64,000 nucleotides of DNA from Aquimarina sp. U1-2 (lineage in GTDB: Bacteria; Bacteroidota; Bacteroidia; Flavobacteriales; Flavobacteriaceae): contig NZ_JAGKIK010000001.1 of assembly GCF_017897595.1 (NCBI RefSeq), positions 186,001 through 250,000 on the forward strand, read 5' to 3'. Below, one piece after another: positions 34,260 through 43,670 of the stretch. A program made the position numbers and the translations under genes. The notes under the pieces are model-generated. The model had not been told where the DNA came from. It saw only the letters and a program-made list of their open reading frames with translations, and ran no database searches. How positions within the stretch are numbered: position 1 is the first letter of the stretch; the number at the start of each line of letters is the position of its first letter.

Positions 34260-37169
34260 ATGCCCAAAATAATAATATTCTTTATTGGTTTACTTCTCTT
34301 GACAACTCCGTTGTTGGGACAAGATATCCCGGTTACCAAAATCAAAAAACAGATTGAAAATTATAAGTTAGATAGAAGGGGACCGTATTACAGAATCAAA
34401 TGGTTTTGTAAAGACGGATCTATACGAGAGCCCAGAGATCCCTGTCCTGATTCTATAGGTGGTGGTATTCAACACGCTAGTTATAAAAATGAAGTTAAAC
34501 AACTGGCAAAGGATCATCACATTTTCTTTGGAGAGATTTTGGCACATACGAAAAAAGATGAGTTTTGGGATAAAAAAAATTCACAAAATCGTTTAAAGCA
34601 ATATCAGGTAGGAAAATACCTCATAAATGTTGACGATGGGTGGATTTTAAGGAAGGGGCAATATTATCGCGGCGCTGTACAATCTGAAGATGAAGAAGAA
34701 TGGGGAGTCTATTTTTATACCTGGTTACTCAGTAGTGATTCCCGGTTAGAACAACATTATTTTTTGATTAGGCAATCATTACGCGATATTCCACACGATG
34801 GTGATTCTAATTTGGCACAGCAGATGCGTAGCGAATCTAAGTTAATAGCCGATGAATTTCCTGATTTTATGGATGTGCGTATAAAAATTCATGGAAAACC
34901 AGATCGTACCGACATACAACGTGTACTCGATTTTTGGAAGACTTATGATCATGAATTATCCAGCGAGCTGAAAAAAGATTTTGCATCGCTTTCTCAAACA
35001 CTACAACAGTATTATGCACCTATAAATACTAAGATTCTAAAAAAACAAGTAACCAGAATAGCTACAAACAGCAACATCAAAAATCAACTTACTTCTTTTT
35101 TAGAAGAATACAATGAAGATATGCTTGCCGCCGATCAGGTTCAGAAAATAGCCGATATTTTGTATACTATTCGAGAACATGTCAAACAAAACACTACTGC
35201 AAAAGATCGTCTTGTTATACTAGATCTATCTAATACGTTAGAAAATATTCTTCTCAAGAAAACACAAGAATGGAAACCTAATACGGTTAAAGAAATTCTT
35301 CAAAAGATCTATACATTAGGTTATGCCGCCGCCGGAACCGGTATGATAGAATTATGGGAATGGCATAAAGTACAACCCATTTTACAATCATATTTAGCAA
35401 AAGAAGAACTAAATATTAAGGAACTAAATACTTTTCTAAATACAACCAGAAATATTGTAGAGTGGAGCGCAGCAAAGGTGAAATCCATATATCAGGATGT
35501 CGTAGACACTTACACGCTTTTTGAACCCAAGGCGTATGGATTTATTGATGACAGGATTAGGTCTTCAATTGCTTTGGATTTGGGAGAAAGCGTAAGTATG
35601 TTAGGCTCATTTCTGGCGAAAGAATCGGCATTAACTAATGCGGTAATGCAATTAGATAATCGCAGTTCGATAAAGGGGCTTAATCCAGGATATGCCTACG
35701 GAACATTAGTAGTTGTAGAAGGATCTCCAGAGGAGGTCGAAGTAGATACGGACAAGATTTATATTTTTAGAAAACCACCTTCAGACTTGAAACCTGTAGC
35801 CGGAATTATGACAGTTTCAGAAGGTAACCTGGTTTCTCATGTACAACTGTTGGCTCGTAATTTAGGAATTCCTAATGCTACGCTATCAGACCAAGATGTA
35901 AAAGACCTTTCTAAATTCAACGGTAATACCGTATTTTATGCCGTTTCAAACGAAGGAACTGTGATTCTAAAAAAGGCTGAAGAAATGTCAACTAAAGAAC
36001 ATACCTTATTTGCTGAAAAAATACGAAACGATATCAAAATCACTGTTCCAACTCATCAAATTCAATTAGAAAAGACCAATGTTATCGACATGACTAACAT
36101 TTCTGCAGCGGATTCTGGAAAATTGTGCGGTCCCAAAGCTGCTAATTTAGGGGAGTTAAAAGCAATGTTTCCTGAGCATGTAGTAGCCGGTTTGGTAATT
36201 CCTTTTGGCATATTTAAACAACATATGGATCAAAAAATGCCAGGCACCTCGACCACCTATTGGAATTTTCTAAAGAACACATTTGCTGAAGCCGACCGTA
36301 TGAGAGCTAAAGCGATGTCTTATAAAGAGATAGAAAAATTTCAATTAGAAAAATTAGGGGTTTTACACGATGCAATAAAAAAAATTAAGCTTACTGATAG
36401 TTTTGTGACCGATTTAAAAGAGAGATTCAATACAGTTTTTGGTGCTGCTATTGGAAAAGTTCCCGTATTTCTGCGAAGCGATACAAACATGGAAGATCTT
36501 GAAGAATTTACCGGGGCGGGTTTAAACCTTACCCTATTTAATATTTTGTCTGAAGATAAAATCCTTCAGGGCATTAAAGACGTCTGGGCATCACCCTATA
36601 CAGAACGAAGCTTTACATGGAGGCAGCAGTATTTATTAAATCCTGAAAATGTTTTTCCTTCAATACTTATTATACCAAGTGTTGACGTAGACTATTCTGG
36701 AGTATTGATTACCAAAGGGATAAACACCGGTACTGAAAATGATCTTACTGTAGCTTTTAGTCGCGGAGCCGGAGGTGCCGTAGACGGGCAATTGGCAGAA
36801 TCGCGATTGATAACTTCTACCTCAGATGTTCTATTATCACCTGCACGAGAAACAAGTTACATCAGGCTGCCAACATCGGGAGGTATAGCCAAACATACAA
36901 CTACTTTTGAGAAGCCGCTACTTAATTCTAAAAATATTCGTGATATACGCAAAATGGCTCAGACTATTAAAGAAACAATTGCCAAAAGAACCAACTCAAA
37001 CTACTCGGGTGCTTATGATGTAGAATTAGGTTTCCAAAATGATAAATTGTGGCTTTTTCAAATTCGACCTTTTGTAGAAAATCAGAATGCTACAAGTTCT
37101 TCGTATTTGGCATCCATTTCGCCAAATATCGATTACGATAAAAACATAACGCTCACCACCAAATTATAA
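34260..37169 (+). CDS. exported glucan-water-dikinase/PEP-synthase-like phosphotransferase
   Basis: 969 residues. Signal peptide (MPKIIIFFIGLLLLTTPLLG) predicts export. Residues 20-450 are a mostly helical region I do not recognise. Residues 475-570 form a phosphohistidine swivelling domain with His527 in NLVSHVQLLARN, close to the LSHVSVRARN motif of plant glucan water dikinase. Residues 615-940 are an ATP-grasp of the PPDK_N type: GPKAANLGEL, LRSDTNMEDLEEFTGAGLNL (739-758), SRGAGGAVDGQL, FQIRPF. The domain order (His domain, then ATP-grasp at the C-terminus) and RSDxNxEDLE...GAGL are those of glucan water dikinase. It is missing the separate PEP-binding barrel. The next gene follows after 3 bases. 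Confidence 0.8.
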   Translation: MPKIIIFFIGLLLLTTPLLGQDIPVTKIKKQIENYKLDRRGPYYRIKWFCKDGSIREPRDPCPDSIGGGIQHASYKNEVKQLAKDHHIFFGEILAHTKKDEFWDKKNSQNRLKQYQVGKYLINVDDGWILRKGQYYRGAVQSEDEEEWGVYFYTWLLSSDSRLEQHYFLIRQSLRDIPHDGDSNLAQQMRSESKLIADEFPDFMDVRIKIHGKPDRTDIQRVLDFWKTYDHELSSELKKDFASLSQTLQQYYAPINTKILKKQVTRIATNSNIKNQLTSFLEEYNEDMLAADQVQKIADILYTIREHVKQNTTAKDRLVILDLSNTLENILLKKTQEWKPNTVKEILQKIYTLGYAAAGTGMIELWEWHKVQPILQSYLAKEELNIKELNTFLNTTRNIVEWSAAKVKSIYQDVVDTYTLFEPKAYGFIDDRIRSSIALDLGESVSMLGSFLAKESALTNAVMQLDNRSSIKGLNPGYAYGTLVVVEGSPEEVEVDTDKIYIFRKPPSDLKPVAGIMTVSEGNLVSHVQLLARNLGIPNATLSDQDVKDLSKFNGNTVFYAVSNEGTVILKKAEEMSTKEHTLFAEKIRNDIKITVPTHQIQLEKTNVIDMTNISAADSGKLCGPKAANLGELKAMFPEHVVAGLVIPFGIFKQHMDQKMPGTSTTYWNFLKNTFAEADRMRAKAMSYKEIEKFQLEKLGVLHDAIKKIKLTDSFVTDLKERFNTVFGAAIGKVPVFLRSDTNMEDLEEFTGAGLNLTLFNILSEDKILQGIKDVWASPYTERSFTWRQQYLLNPENVFPSILIIPSVDVDYSGVLITKGINTGTENDLTVAFSRGAGGAVDGQLAESRLITSTSDVLLSPARETSYIRLPTSGGIAKHTTTFEKPLLNSKNIRDIRKMAQTIKETIAKRTNSNYSGAYDVELGFQNDKLWLFQIRPFVENQNATSSSYLASISPNIDYDKNITLTTKL

Positions 37170-37172
37170 CAT

Positions 37173-38429
37173 ATGATTCGGCTAACAACTAGTATACTCA
37201 TTATTTTTATTCTATCATCCTTAGGATTTACAGTTTCTTACCCTATAGATGGATACGAGCACACAGGCATTAAAAGGTTGTATCGTTTACATAAAATGCA
37301 ACTAGACAGCATCGAAAATAGAAGAATTCCAGTAGGAGCTTATAAAAAAATGGCTGCTATAGCACTTAACTTAACATTGCGTAAAAATGATAGTTTGGGC
37401 GCGATTCTAACTGAAGATGAATTATTTGCAAAAAAAATGAATAGATTATTTCCTGGTCGAGGGTACTCTGCAACTATATTAGATATGAGTAATCCTGATA
37501 GTTTGAAATATGCAGCATTTAGAGAAAATCAGGGATACCAACCGGGTAGTGTTGGTAAACTGGCAGTTTTAAATGCTCTTTTTGTTCAACTTCAAAAACT
37601 TTGTCCAGATTCGTGGGAGGCAAGAACTGCACTACTTCGCAATAAAAGGGTTACTGCCCGATACTGGGGAACCGGTGATCATCATACAGTACCAATTTAT
37701 GATATAGAAACCGATAAACTAATTAGAAGAAGAGTTAGGGCAAGCGATGAATTTTCTTTGTATGAATGGGCAGATCATATGGTATCTGTAAGTAATAATG
37801 GAGCAGCAAGCGTGGTATGGCGAGAAGCTATACTTATGGCTGCTTTTAAAGAAAAATACGAAAAGCTTACAGCCGAGGAGGCAGAACGCTATTTTAAAGA
37901 AACACCTCGCGATTCGCTAACCGATTTTGCTATTAATCTGGTAAATGAACCTTTACGGAAACTAGGTATCACCAAAGACGAATGGCGTTTAGGAAAACTT
38001 TTTACGGGTGCAGCCGGAAGATATGTAGGAAGAAAAGGAGGAAGTCTAGGTACCCCGGTTGGTTTGATGAAATATTTAGTGAAGCTTGAGCAAGGTAATG
38101 TGGTCGATCTTAACTCTAGTCTCGAGATTAAAAAAATGTTATATCTAACCGATCGTAGAATACGGTATGCCAAATCCCAGAGGCTAGACAGTGCAGCCGT
38201 TTATTTTAAATCAGGAAGTTTTTACAAATGTGACCGCGAGAAAGACCCAGATTGTTCTAGTTATGCAGGCAACGTTTTTAATTATATGAATTCTGTTATC
38301 ATTGTAGAACAACCTAATAACACAAAATATATCGTATGCTTAATGACCAATGTACTAAATAAAAATTCTGCTGGTGCCCATATGTACTTGGCCTCAAAAA
38401 TTGATAAAACCATTCAATCTAAAGATTGA
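37173..38429 (+). CDS. serine hydrolase (class A beta-lactamase fold), exported
   Basis: 418 residues. N-terminal hydrophobic signal (LTTSILIIFILSSLGFTVSY). Penicillin-binding fold motifs: SxxK as PGSVGKLAVL (Ser126, Lys129), SxN as SVSNNGA (Ser207, Asn209), KSG in FKSGSFYK. The long insert and low similarity to known beta-lactamases suggest a peptidase or esterase rather than antibiotic resistance. It directly follows the dikinase-like gene (3-base gap) and ends 16 bases inside the convergent transporter gene, so it belongs to the same exported module. Confidence 0.85.
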   Translation: MIRLTTSILIIFILSSLGFTVSYPIDGYEHTGIKRLYRLHKMQLDSIENRRIPVGAYKKMAAIALNLTLRKNDSLGAILTEDELFAKKMNRLFPGRGYSATILDMSNPDSLKYAAFRENQGYQPGSVGKLAVLNALFVQLQKLCPDSWEARTALLRNKRVTARYWGTGDHHTVPIYDIETDKLIRRRVRASDEFSLYEWADHMVSVSNNGAASVVWREAILMAAFKEKYEKLTAEEAERYFKETPRDSLTDFAINLVNEPLRKLGITKDEWRLGKLFTGAAGRYVGRKGGSLGTPVGLMKYLVKLEQGNVVDLNSSLEIKKMLYLTDRRIRYAKSQRLDSAAVYFKSGSFYKCDREKDPDCSSYAGNVFNYMNSVIIVEQPNNTKYIVCLMTNVLNKNSAGAHMYLASKIDKTIQSKD

Positions 38430-41251
38430 GCCATTGATTCTACCGTAATAGTCTCGATCGCTCTTTGAGCAAATAGACGCACTTCGGCACTTTTGTGCTT
38501 GAGTAATGGTTTTATATGTGGTATACTTTTGGTATTCGAAGCATATCGCAATACATTTAAAACAGCAAGTTTTATCTGTTCTCCCCTATGCTTTAATAAA
38601 TGAAGTAAACACTGATGCGCTGTCGTGAATACATGTTTTTCTAAAACTGATGTCGCTCGTATTTGATCCTCCATCAACGGTAATAATGCTGACTTTAACT
38701 TCATTTCTAGTAAATTATCCAAAAATTCTAAAGCATTTGCTTTTATTTCTTGAATTTCGCTTGACCACCCAACATAAGCCATTTCTATATCGGCATGCGT
38801 GTATTTAAGACTTAAAAGCTTAAAAATACACGAAAAGCTCTTTTTTTTATGCGCTTCGAGTATGAGTAATAAATGTTCGAGGGCGATTTGATGTTCTTGA
38901 ACGAGGTCAGAATATGTTATATTAGTTTTTGAAAATGTTGTAGTGCTTTGTTCTAAGCACTGTATGGTATGAATAGTATAGGTGTAAGTTTTGATTTCTT
39001 TTAAAATCAATGCCATAACCTTTTTTTGAGGGATGGCTAAACGTTTTGTTTTTCTCTGAAGTTTGTTGAGACCTTTTGCCGCCTCTAGACGTATTAGAAC
39101 ATCATTGCTCTTTACTAATCTTAATAAAACCGAAACAGAATTTTGCGTCTTAAAGGCAGTTACAACCTTAGGTAAGTGTCGTTGTACTGATGTACTTAAA
39201 ATCTCATTTTTATCCTGTTTTAGTATGGTTTCATTTATTTCTTGACCGTAATTTTTCAATGCACTAATCGCTTTTTTTCGATACAGTTTTTCAGTTAAGA
39301 AATAAAATAAACGCTCAACAAACATATCTTCAGAAGTTATTCCGGCGGCCTTAATAGCATGATTTACGATATAAGGATTTGTATGATTAAAATAGACCGA
39401 AATATAGGAATAGTACTGTGACATCCCAGCATAGGCAATGGTGATTAACATTTCGGCGATTTCTTCAATACGATGTTCGTTTGAAGGCATAATAAGTTCC
39501 TGAATATTATTTTTAATGCGGGCTTCAAGTTCATATTTTTTAGCTAAACGATGATTGCTCCCAGACTCTTTAGCCAAACATAATAAAGCTGCATTAGCAA
39601 TATAGTCATCATCGTGATCTAAGAAAGAGGTAAAGATATCTTCGGTATCAATAGCAGTATGCTCCAGGAGATAATCCATAGCAGCGTATACGGTCTCGTC
39701 ATTTTTACTAAAGATAAGTTTTTCTATTTCATCGGCTGCTGTTCCTTTATCGAATACATACAGATGCTGAATAGCCAGCCTTTTTATTTGATGAGAAGGA
39801 TGATCTAGTAGATGCACTATACTTTCTTTGAAAGGTTTTATTGCTCCATGTGTTAGGTTTGTTAATACATTTATAATTTCTGATTCGGTTCCTTTATTCA
39901 ATGTAGTCGTAACCAGACGTAATGTACTTTTATCATCTTTTTTCTTTTCCTTGTTGTGATTCAACGAATTTTGAATATTTAATCTAAAAGAATTAAAGTA
40001 CTCTCCGCGTAATCGATAAATCAAAAGTATCCAAACAAACAGAAACAGTATTGTAATCGTGGTAATATAAGAGGAAGGAAGATCTAATTTTCGTATCACA
40101 AAAATTAGTAATACACCCGCTAATCCTGTCGCTAAACTATCTACTACTACATCGATATAAGATTTAGCCTGTTTTTTTATTCGATGAGGGATAGGCATTA
40201 TTGCCAATTCTATAGAAGCTTTATTGAGTGATTGTTTTACACTACCGTCAACCCCCTTTATTAATACCATCACCCATAATTCAGGAACCATTAAAAACAA
40301 TAAGCTTCCCAAAGCTATACCCAAAGGTAGAACGAGTAGTGATGAAGAAACACCCAGGAACGTGACCACCCTATTTGTTAAAAATAATTGGATACACAGG
40401 GCAATCACGCTAAACGTTGAAAACCAAAAACCAAAGAATGATGCCAAACGATCTGCATCCTGAATAACTCTATTGGCTAAATCACTAAATTGAAAATCGA
40501 CCAATTTGGCAATAAATACACCTATACCGGTAATAAGTGCTAAATACGTAAGGTGTTTTGATTGTATAATTAACTTAACCGATGAACTATAACTTTTAAT
40601 ATCATTTCGTTGCCTCTGTTTTTTAGCATAGCTGTTTAATTTTTGAATTTTTGTTTTCCAAATAAGTACTAATAATGGAATACAGCAAAAAATTAGACTA
40701 CCTGCCAAAAGTACAACATATGTATTTCCTAAACGAGAAGCGATTATAGAGGTTAAATATCCTCCAAACACACCTCCCATAATAGCGCCGGCACCAATAA
40801 ATCCAAAGAGTCGTTTTGCTTCTCGCGCATTATACACCATATTGGCCAAAATCCAAAATTGAGAAGTAGTTAATACAGCAAATAGTGATACGGCTACGTA
40901 ATAAAAATATAATAAGAACCCTGAAGAAATAGAGGGTGTGTTCATTAAAAAGCCTAACAAAAGAAATAAAAAACTAAATAATGATAAACTTAACGTATTA
41001 ATGATTTTAATAGAAAATCTATGAATGGTTTTGTTGTAAAAATAAGAACTTAGTATTGCTGCAAAAGCGACTAGAATATAAGCATTTGGTAATTGATCCC
41101 CACCTAGCTCTGAAAGAAAAATAGCATTAACAGTAGGTTTAATTAATAGCAATGCAGTAATAATTAAAAAAATATAGAACTGCATTAAAAAAGAGATGTA
41201 AATTTCACCATCTCTTATATTAAAAACTTTTTTAAATAAGCCCTTTAGCAT
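38414..41251 (-). CDS. ATP/ADP-translocase-like transporter fused to HEAT repeats
   Basis: 945 residues. The first 430 contain about 12 hydrophobic helices in the pattern of the NTT/Npt1 nucleotide-transporter branch related to the major facilitator superfamily (YISFLMQFYIFLIITALLLI, then FGFIGAGAIMGGVFGGYLTS). From about 450 to the end follow repeated helical pairs with conserved hydrophobic spacing (HPSHQIKRLAIQHLYVFDKG, SNDVLIRLEAAKGLNKLQRK, HKSAEVRLFAQRAIETITVE): HEAT repeats, a protein-interaction platform in the cytosol. Its last 16 bases overlap the end of the convergent serine hydrolase gene. Upstream on its strand is a second serine hydrolase. Confidence 0.82.
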   Translation of the reverse strand: MLKGLFKKVFNIRDGEIYISFLMQFYIFLIITALLLIKPTVNAIFLSELGGDQLPNAYILVAFAAILSSYFYNKTIHRFSIKIINTLSLSLFSFLFLLLGFLMNTPSISSGFLLYFYYVAVSLFAVLTTSQFWILANMVYNAREAKRLFGFIGAGAIMGGVFGGYLTSIIASRLGNTYVVLLAGSLIFCCIPLLVLIWKTKIQKLNSYAKKQRQRNDIKSYSSSVKLIIQSKHLTYLALITGIGVFIAKLVDFQFSDLANRVIQDADRLASFFGFWFSTFSVIALCIQLFLTNRVVTFLGVSSSLLVLPLGIALGSLLFLMVPELWVMVLIKGVDGSVKQSLNKASIELAIMPIPHRIKKQAKSYIDVVVDSLATGLAGVLLIFVIRKLDLPSSYITTITILFLFVWILLIYRLRGEYFNSFRLNIQNSLNHNKEKKKDDKSTLRLVTTTLNKGTESEIINVLTNLTHGAIKPFKESIVHLLDHPSHQIKRLAIQHLYVFDKGTAADEIEKLIFSKNDETVYAAMDYLLEHTAIDTEDIFTSFLDHDDDYIANAALLCLAKESGSNHRLAKKYELEARIKNNIQELIMPSNEHRIEEIAEMLITIAYAGMSQYYSYISVYFNHTNPYIVNHAIKAAGITSEDMFVERLFYFLTEKLYRKKAISALKNYGQEINETILKQDKNEILSTSVQRHLPKVVTAFKTQNSVSVLLRLVKSNDVLIRLEAAKGLNKLQRKTKRLAIPQKKVMALILKEIKTYTYTIHTIQCLEQSTTTFSKTNITYSDLVQEHQIALEHLLLILEAHKKKSFSCIFKLLSLKYTHADIEMAYVGWSSEIQEIKANALEFLDNLLEMKLKSALLPLMEDQIRATSVLEKHVFTTAHQCLLHLLKHRGEQIKLAVLNVLRYASNTKSIPHIKPLLKHKSAEVRLFAQRAIETITVESMAQSLD

Positions 41252-41263
41252 AGGGCTAATATA

Positions 41264-42181
41264 TTATCTTGACACCATTAAACGTGACTTTTTTAGAACT
41301 TTTTCTAGCGGAATTACTAAATCTCTTATAATCTGTTCTCCGTACGAATCTTCGATCAGGGCGACGATAATATAGCGACGTTTTGGTCCCCACACCAAAA
41401 CAGAATCAGAATGATAGTTTTTCCAGGATCCTGATTTTCTATACAAATCAGCCTTTGGTGCGATTTTATCAAGAGTGTTAACGAATTTATGATGAAGTCC
41501 GGGATTTTTCATAATGTCTAACATTTGTCTCGAACGCTCGGTACTTACCAAGTTTCCCATTACCAATTGATAATAGAAACTACAAACTTGTCGCGTTGTT
41601 GCTGCATGGCTCAATCCTTTCATAGGTTCGGGATATCGTTTTCCACCTGCGGCATAGCGCTTGCCTACCCAAAGACCTCCACCCACTTCTTCATCGTACA
41701 ATTTATTTTTGGATCCACGTAAAACGCTCTCAATTTTTTCATATCCTAAACGGTCGATCATACGTGTAGAAGCTTTGTTGTTTGATTTACTAATCATTAG
41801 TCGTAGATCATTCTGAATTTCTTTAGAATCTGTTAACTCTCCATTTTCTAATGCATCCATAGCTGTTAAAAGAATAGCTATTTTAGGCAAACTGGCGGCA
41901 TACATCATGAAATCATCATTAAGTCCTGCATATCGTATATCATTAATATTTGATAAGTCCACAATCCCCAGAGACATTTTTTCTTTATTTACTAAAGTGT
42001 TCCATTTTGGATTAGAACAAATTTCAGTCTCTAAAATAACTTGCAACTCAGTATTCTGCAATTCTTTAATGGGCGCGATACTATCAGAAATCGATACCGG
42101 AAGAACAGGCTGAGCATAAATGTAGCATGTAATAATTGAAAAGATGAATGTAGATAATAGTTGATACTTTGTATACTGCAT
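41264..42181 (-). CDS. serine hydrolase (class A beta-lactamase fold), exported
   Basis: 305 residues with a signal peptide (YQLLSTFIFSIITCYIYAQ). Motifs are SxxK in AASLPKIAIL (Ser97, Lys100), SxN in SKSNNKAS (Ser133, Asn135) and KSG in LYRKSGSWKNYHSD. Close to a conventional class A size, but no Glu166-type loop that I can identify with certainty. It is 12 bases upstream of the transporter gene on the same strand, mirroring the dikinase-hydrolase pair on the other strand. The substrate is probably a cell-envelope compound. Confidence 0.85.
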   Translation of the reverse strand: MQYTKYQLLSTFIFSIITCYIYAQPVLPVSISDSIAPIKELQNTELQVILETEICSNPKWNTLVNKEKMSLGIVDLSNINDIRYAGLNDDFMMYAASLPKIAILLTAMDALENGELTDSKEIQNDLRLMISKSNNKASTRMIDRLGYEKIESVLRGSKNKLYDEEVGGGLWVGKRYAAGGKRYPEPMKGLSHAATTRQVCSFYYQLVMGNLVSTERSRQMLDIMKNPGLHHKFVNTLDKIAPKADLYRKSGSWKNYHSDSVLVWGPKRRYIIVALIEDSYGEQIIRDLVIPLEKVLKKSRLMVSR

Positions 42182-42432
42182 AGTTTTAGATTCGGGTTTA
42201 AATTACTTACTTATAATTTAACAAAATCAAGAAAGCTTGCAAATTGCAAGCCTTAAAATTTTACTAATATCTTGCTTATTGCGGTAGGCCGAAGTCAATA
42301 ATGAACGATCTGAAGATAGGCCCTTAAAGATATTGTGTAATCCACTCATTTTATGCGTTAGAAAATCCCCGCCTGCCATTTTATTTAGAAAAAGGGGGCA
42401 AGTATTACGGCTTTAAACTCTTATCAACTTGC
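42182..42432. other. intergenic stretch with a partial repeat B copy
   Basis: Repeat B piece at 42349-42422: TTTTATGCGTTAGAAAATCC, CCGCCTGCCATTTTATTTAG and TATTACGGCTTTAAACTC. The other bases form the upstream region of the serine hydrolase gene. No gene seen. Confidence 0.5.
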
Positions 42433-42472
42433 TAAAAAAATGCCAATACAGGAAATTAATCCTGTATTGGCA
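42433..42472 (-). terminator. rho-independent terminator
   Basis: TGCCAATACAGGA (42441-42453) and TCCTGTATTGGCA (42460-42472), a perfect 13-bp stem; on the minus strand it is followed by seven T. It ends the Pmp3-DUF2383 unit. Confidence 0.9.
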
Positions 42473-42501
42473 AAATGATCTAGTCAAGCGTAATACTGTT
42501 T

Positions 42502-43005
42502 CTATACAAAGTTTTTTTTCAATTGTAACACCTTTGGATGATGATGTTTTCTTTTTTCTTTATTCAATTCTTCTATAATATGAGTACCCTCTATACCTTC
42601 AAAAATTAAAAGGGTCATTAAACGAGTAGTTATCTCGAGTATATCAATAGGAATCGTTTCATTTTCAAGAACAAGAATACATTGATCAATAAGATCCTGA
42701 TCGTGATCCAAACATTTGCATACTATCGGAATGTACTTTGAATTTTCTAAAGACAACTTAATATCTAAACCCTTTCGATGAATTTTACCTTTTCTAATGT
42801 AGGTGATATCCGGTTTTATTTCATTAAAGGTTAGTGCTTCTACCAATTCATTGGCATGTTTATTTCTTTCCACACTCTGGTGATTTAGAAATCTTGACAG
42901 TGCTACAATCTGAACTTCTTCTGCTGCTTCATAATACTTTTTTTCAGCAGTAAAGGTCATTTTTAATAGCTCCTGTACTTCGTGATGTTTTACTTTTGCA
43001 TACAT
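42502..43005 (-). CDS. DUF2383-type four-helix-bundle protein
   Basis: 167 residues, with amphipathic helices and His/Glu pairs in positions like ferritin-like bundles (EKKYYEAAEEVQIVALSRFL, NHQSVERNKHANELVEALTF). This is the PA2169/DUF2383 family found in stress clusters; the C-terminal half is less typical. Follows the Pmp3 gene by 5 bases. A better-conserved member lies at 44070. Confidence 0.7.
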   Translation of the reverse strand: MYAKVKHHEVQELLKMTFTAEKKYYEAAEEVQIVALSRFLNHQSVERNKHANELVEALTFNEIKPDITYIRKGKIHRKGLDIKLSLENSKYIPIVCKCLDHDQDLIDQCILVLENETIPIDILEITTRLMTLLIFEGIEGTHIIEELNKEKRKHHHPKVLQLKKNFV

Positions 43006-43010
43006 AGTAT

Positions 43011-43160
43011 TTAATTTACGATGAACGCATGAATAACACCTGGAATCCAGCCAATAAGAGTTAACAATACACTAATTAGAAAAGTAGTTCCAAGACCGTG
43101 TTTTAAAAATACAGCTAATGGAGGTAAAAGAATGTTTAAAATAATAGTTAGTAAAGACAT
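43011..43160 (-). CDS. YqaE/Pmp3 family small membrane protein
   Basis: 49 residues, ATG at 43160 to TAA at 43011. MSLLTIILNILLPPLAVFLK, HGLGTTFLISVLLTLIGWIP, GVIHAFIVN: the PPLAVFLKHG, LLTLxGWIPGVIHA signature is that of Pmp3/YqaE proteolipids, which are cold- and salt-stress-induced membrane proteins in bacteria, plants and fungi. Confidence 0.92.
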   Translation of the reverse strand: MSLLTIILNILLPPLAVFLKHGLGTTFLISVLLTLIGWIPGVIHAFIVN

Positions 43161-43221
43161 AATTATAAAATTAAATTTGACGATTTGTACGTTTTATATG
43201 TATAAATTGAGTTCGCTATTG

Positions 43222-43434
43222 TTAATCTACCCTTTCTACCTCATTATCATTTCGAAGCACATGCCTACCATTATGTAGTTTTATATATAGTGCTTTTCCG
43301 GCGGTATTATATTCTAATAACTGATTTCGGTTTCTATTTCTAGTAATTTTATATTCGTATGTTTCTTCGACAATACCATATAAAATTTGATCAGTTTCAT
43401 TTTTCCATTGTACTACAGTTCCTTTCCTTATCAT
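43222..43434 (-). CDS. TUDOR-like (hypervirulence-associated) small protein
   Basis: 70 residues. MIRKGTVVQWKNETDQILYG, IVEETYEYKITRNRNRNQLL and HNGRHVLRNDNEVERVD match the small DUF2945/HVA1 TUDOR-like barrel. Paralogue of the next gene upstream (43458-43670); the pair is a tandem duplication that has diverged. No signal peptide. Confidence 0.8.
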   Translation of the reverse strand: MIRKGTVVQWKNETDQILYGIVEETYEYKITRNRNRNQLLEYNTAGKALYIKLHNGRHVLRNDNEVERVD

Positions 43435-43457
43435 AACGAAATAGTATTCGACATTAA

Positions 43458-43670
43458 TTAATCCACACGTTGTACCTCGCTTTCGCTTTTTAGAACATGA
43501 TCTCCATCCTCTTGCTCGATATAAAGTGCTTTATCATTTTCTTCTCCTTTTCTAGTAACCTCAGACCCCTTTATTGTTTTAGTAACTTCTTTGGTATACG
43601 TTTCTTTTACTGTACCAGTAGCGCTTCCGTTGCCCCAGTCCCATTTTACTTTTGTTCCTTGTCGTATCAT
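43458..43670 (-). CDS. TUDOR-like (hypervirulence-associated) small protein, DUF2945
   Basis: 70 residues from the ATG at 43670 (MIRQGTKVKWDWGNGSATGT), which matches the start of its paralogue; an upstream in-frame ATG at 43697 would add nine residues (MELVQKNKT). GEENDKALYIEQEDGDHVLK is a second conserved part, ending SESEVQRVD. Barrel-fold protein, of unknown role in bacteria; found in stress clusters. Confidence 0.82.
   Translation of the reverse strand: MIRQGTKVKWDWGNGSATGTVKETYTKEVTKTIKGSEVTRKGEENDKALYIEQEDGDHVLKSESEVQRVD

Noticed and set aside
40224-40463. Plus-strand frame within the transporter gene.
   Set aside because: It is a shadow of the minus-strand transporter-HEAT gene, with low-quality composition.
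37173-42181. Antibiotic-resistance beta-lactamases.
   Set aside because: Both have the fold but are embedded in a module with an exported dikinase and a transporter, and lack clear similarity to resistance enzymes; a physiological envelope substrate is more likely.
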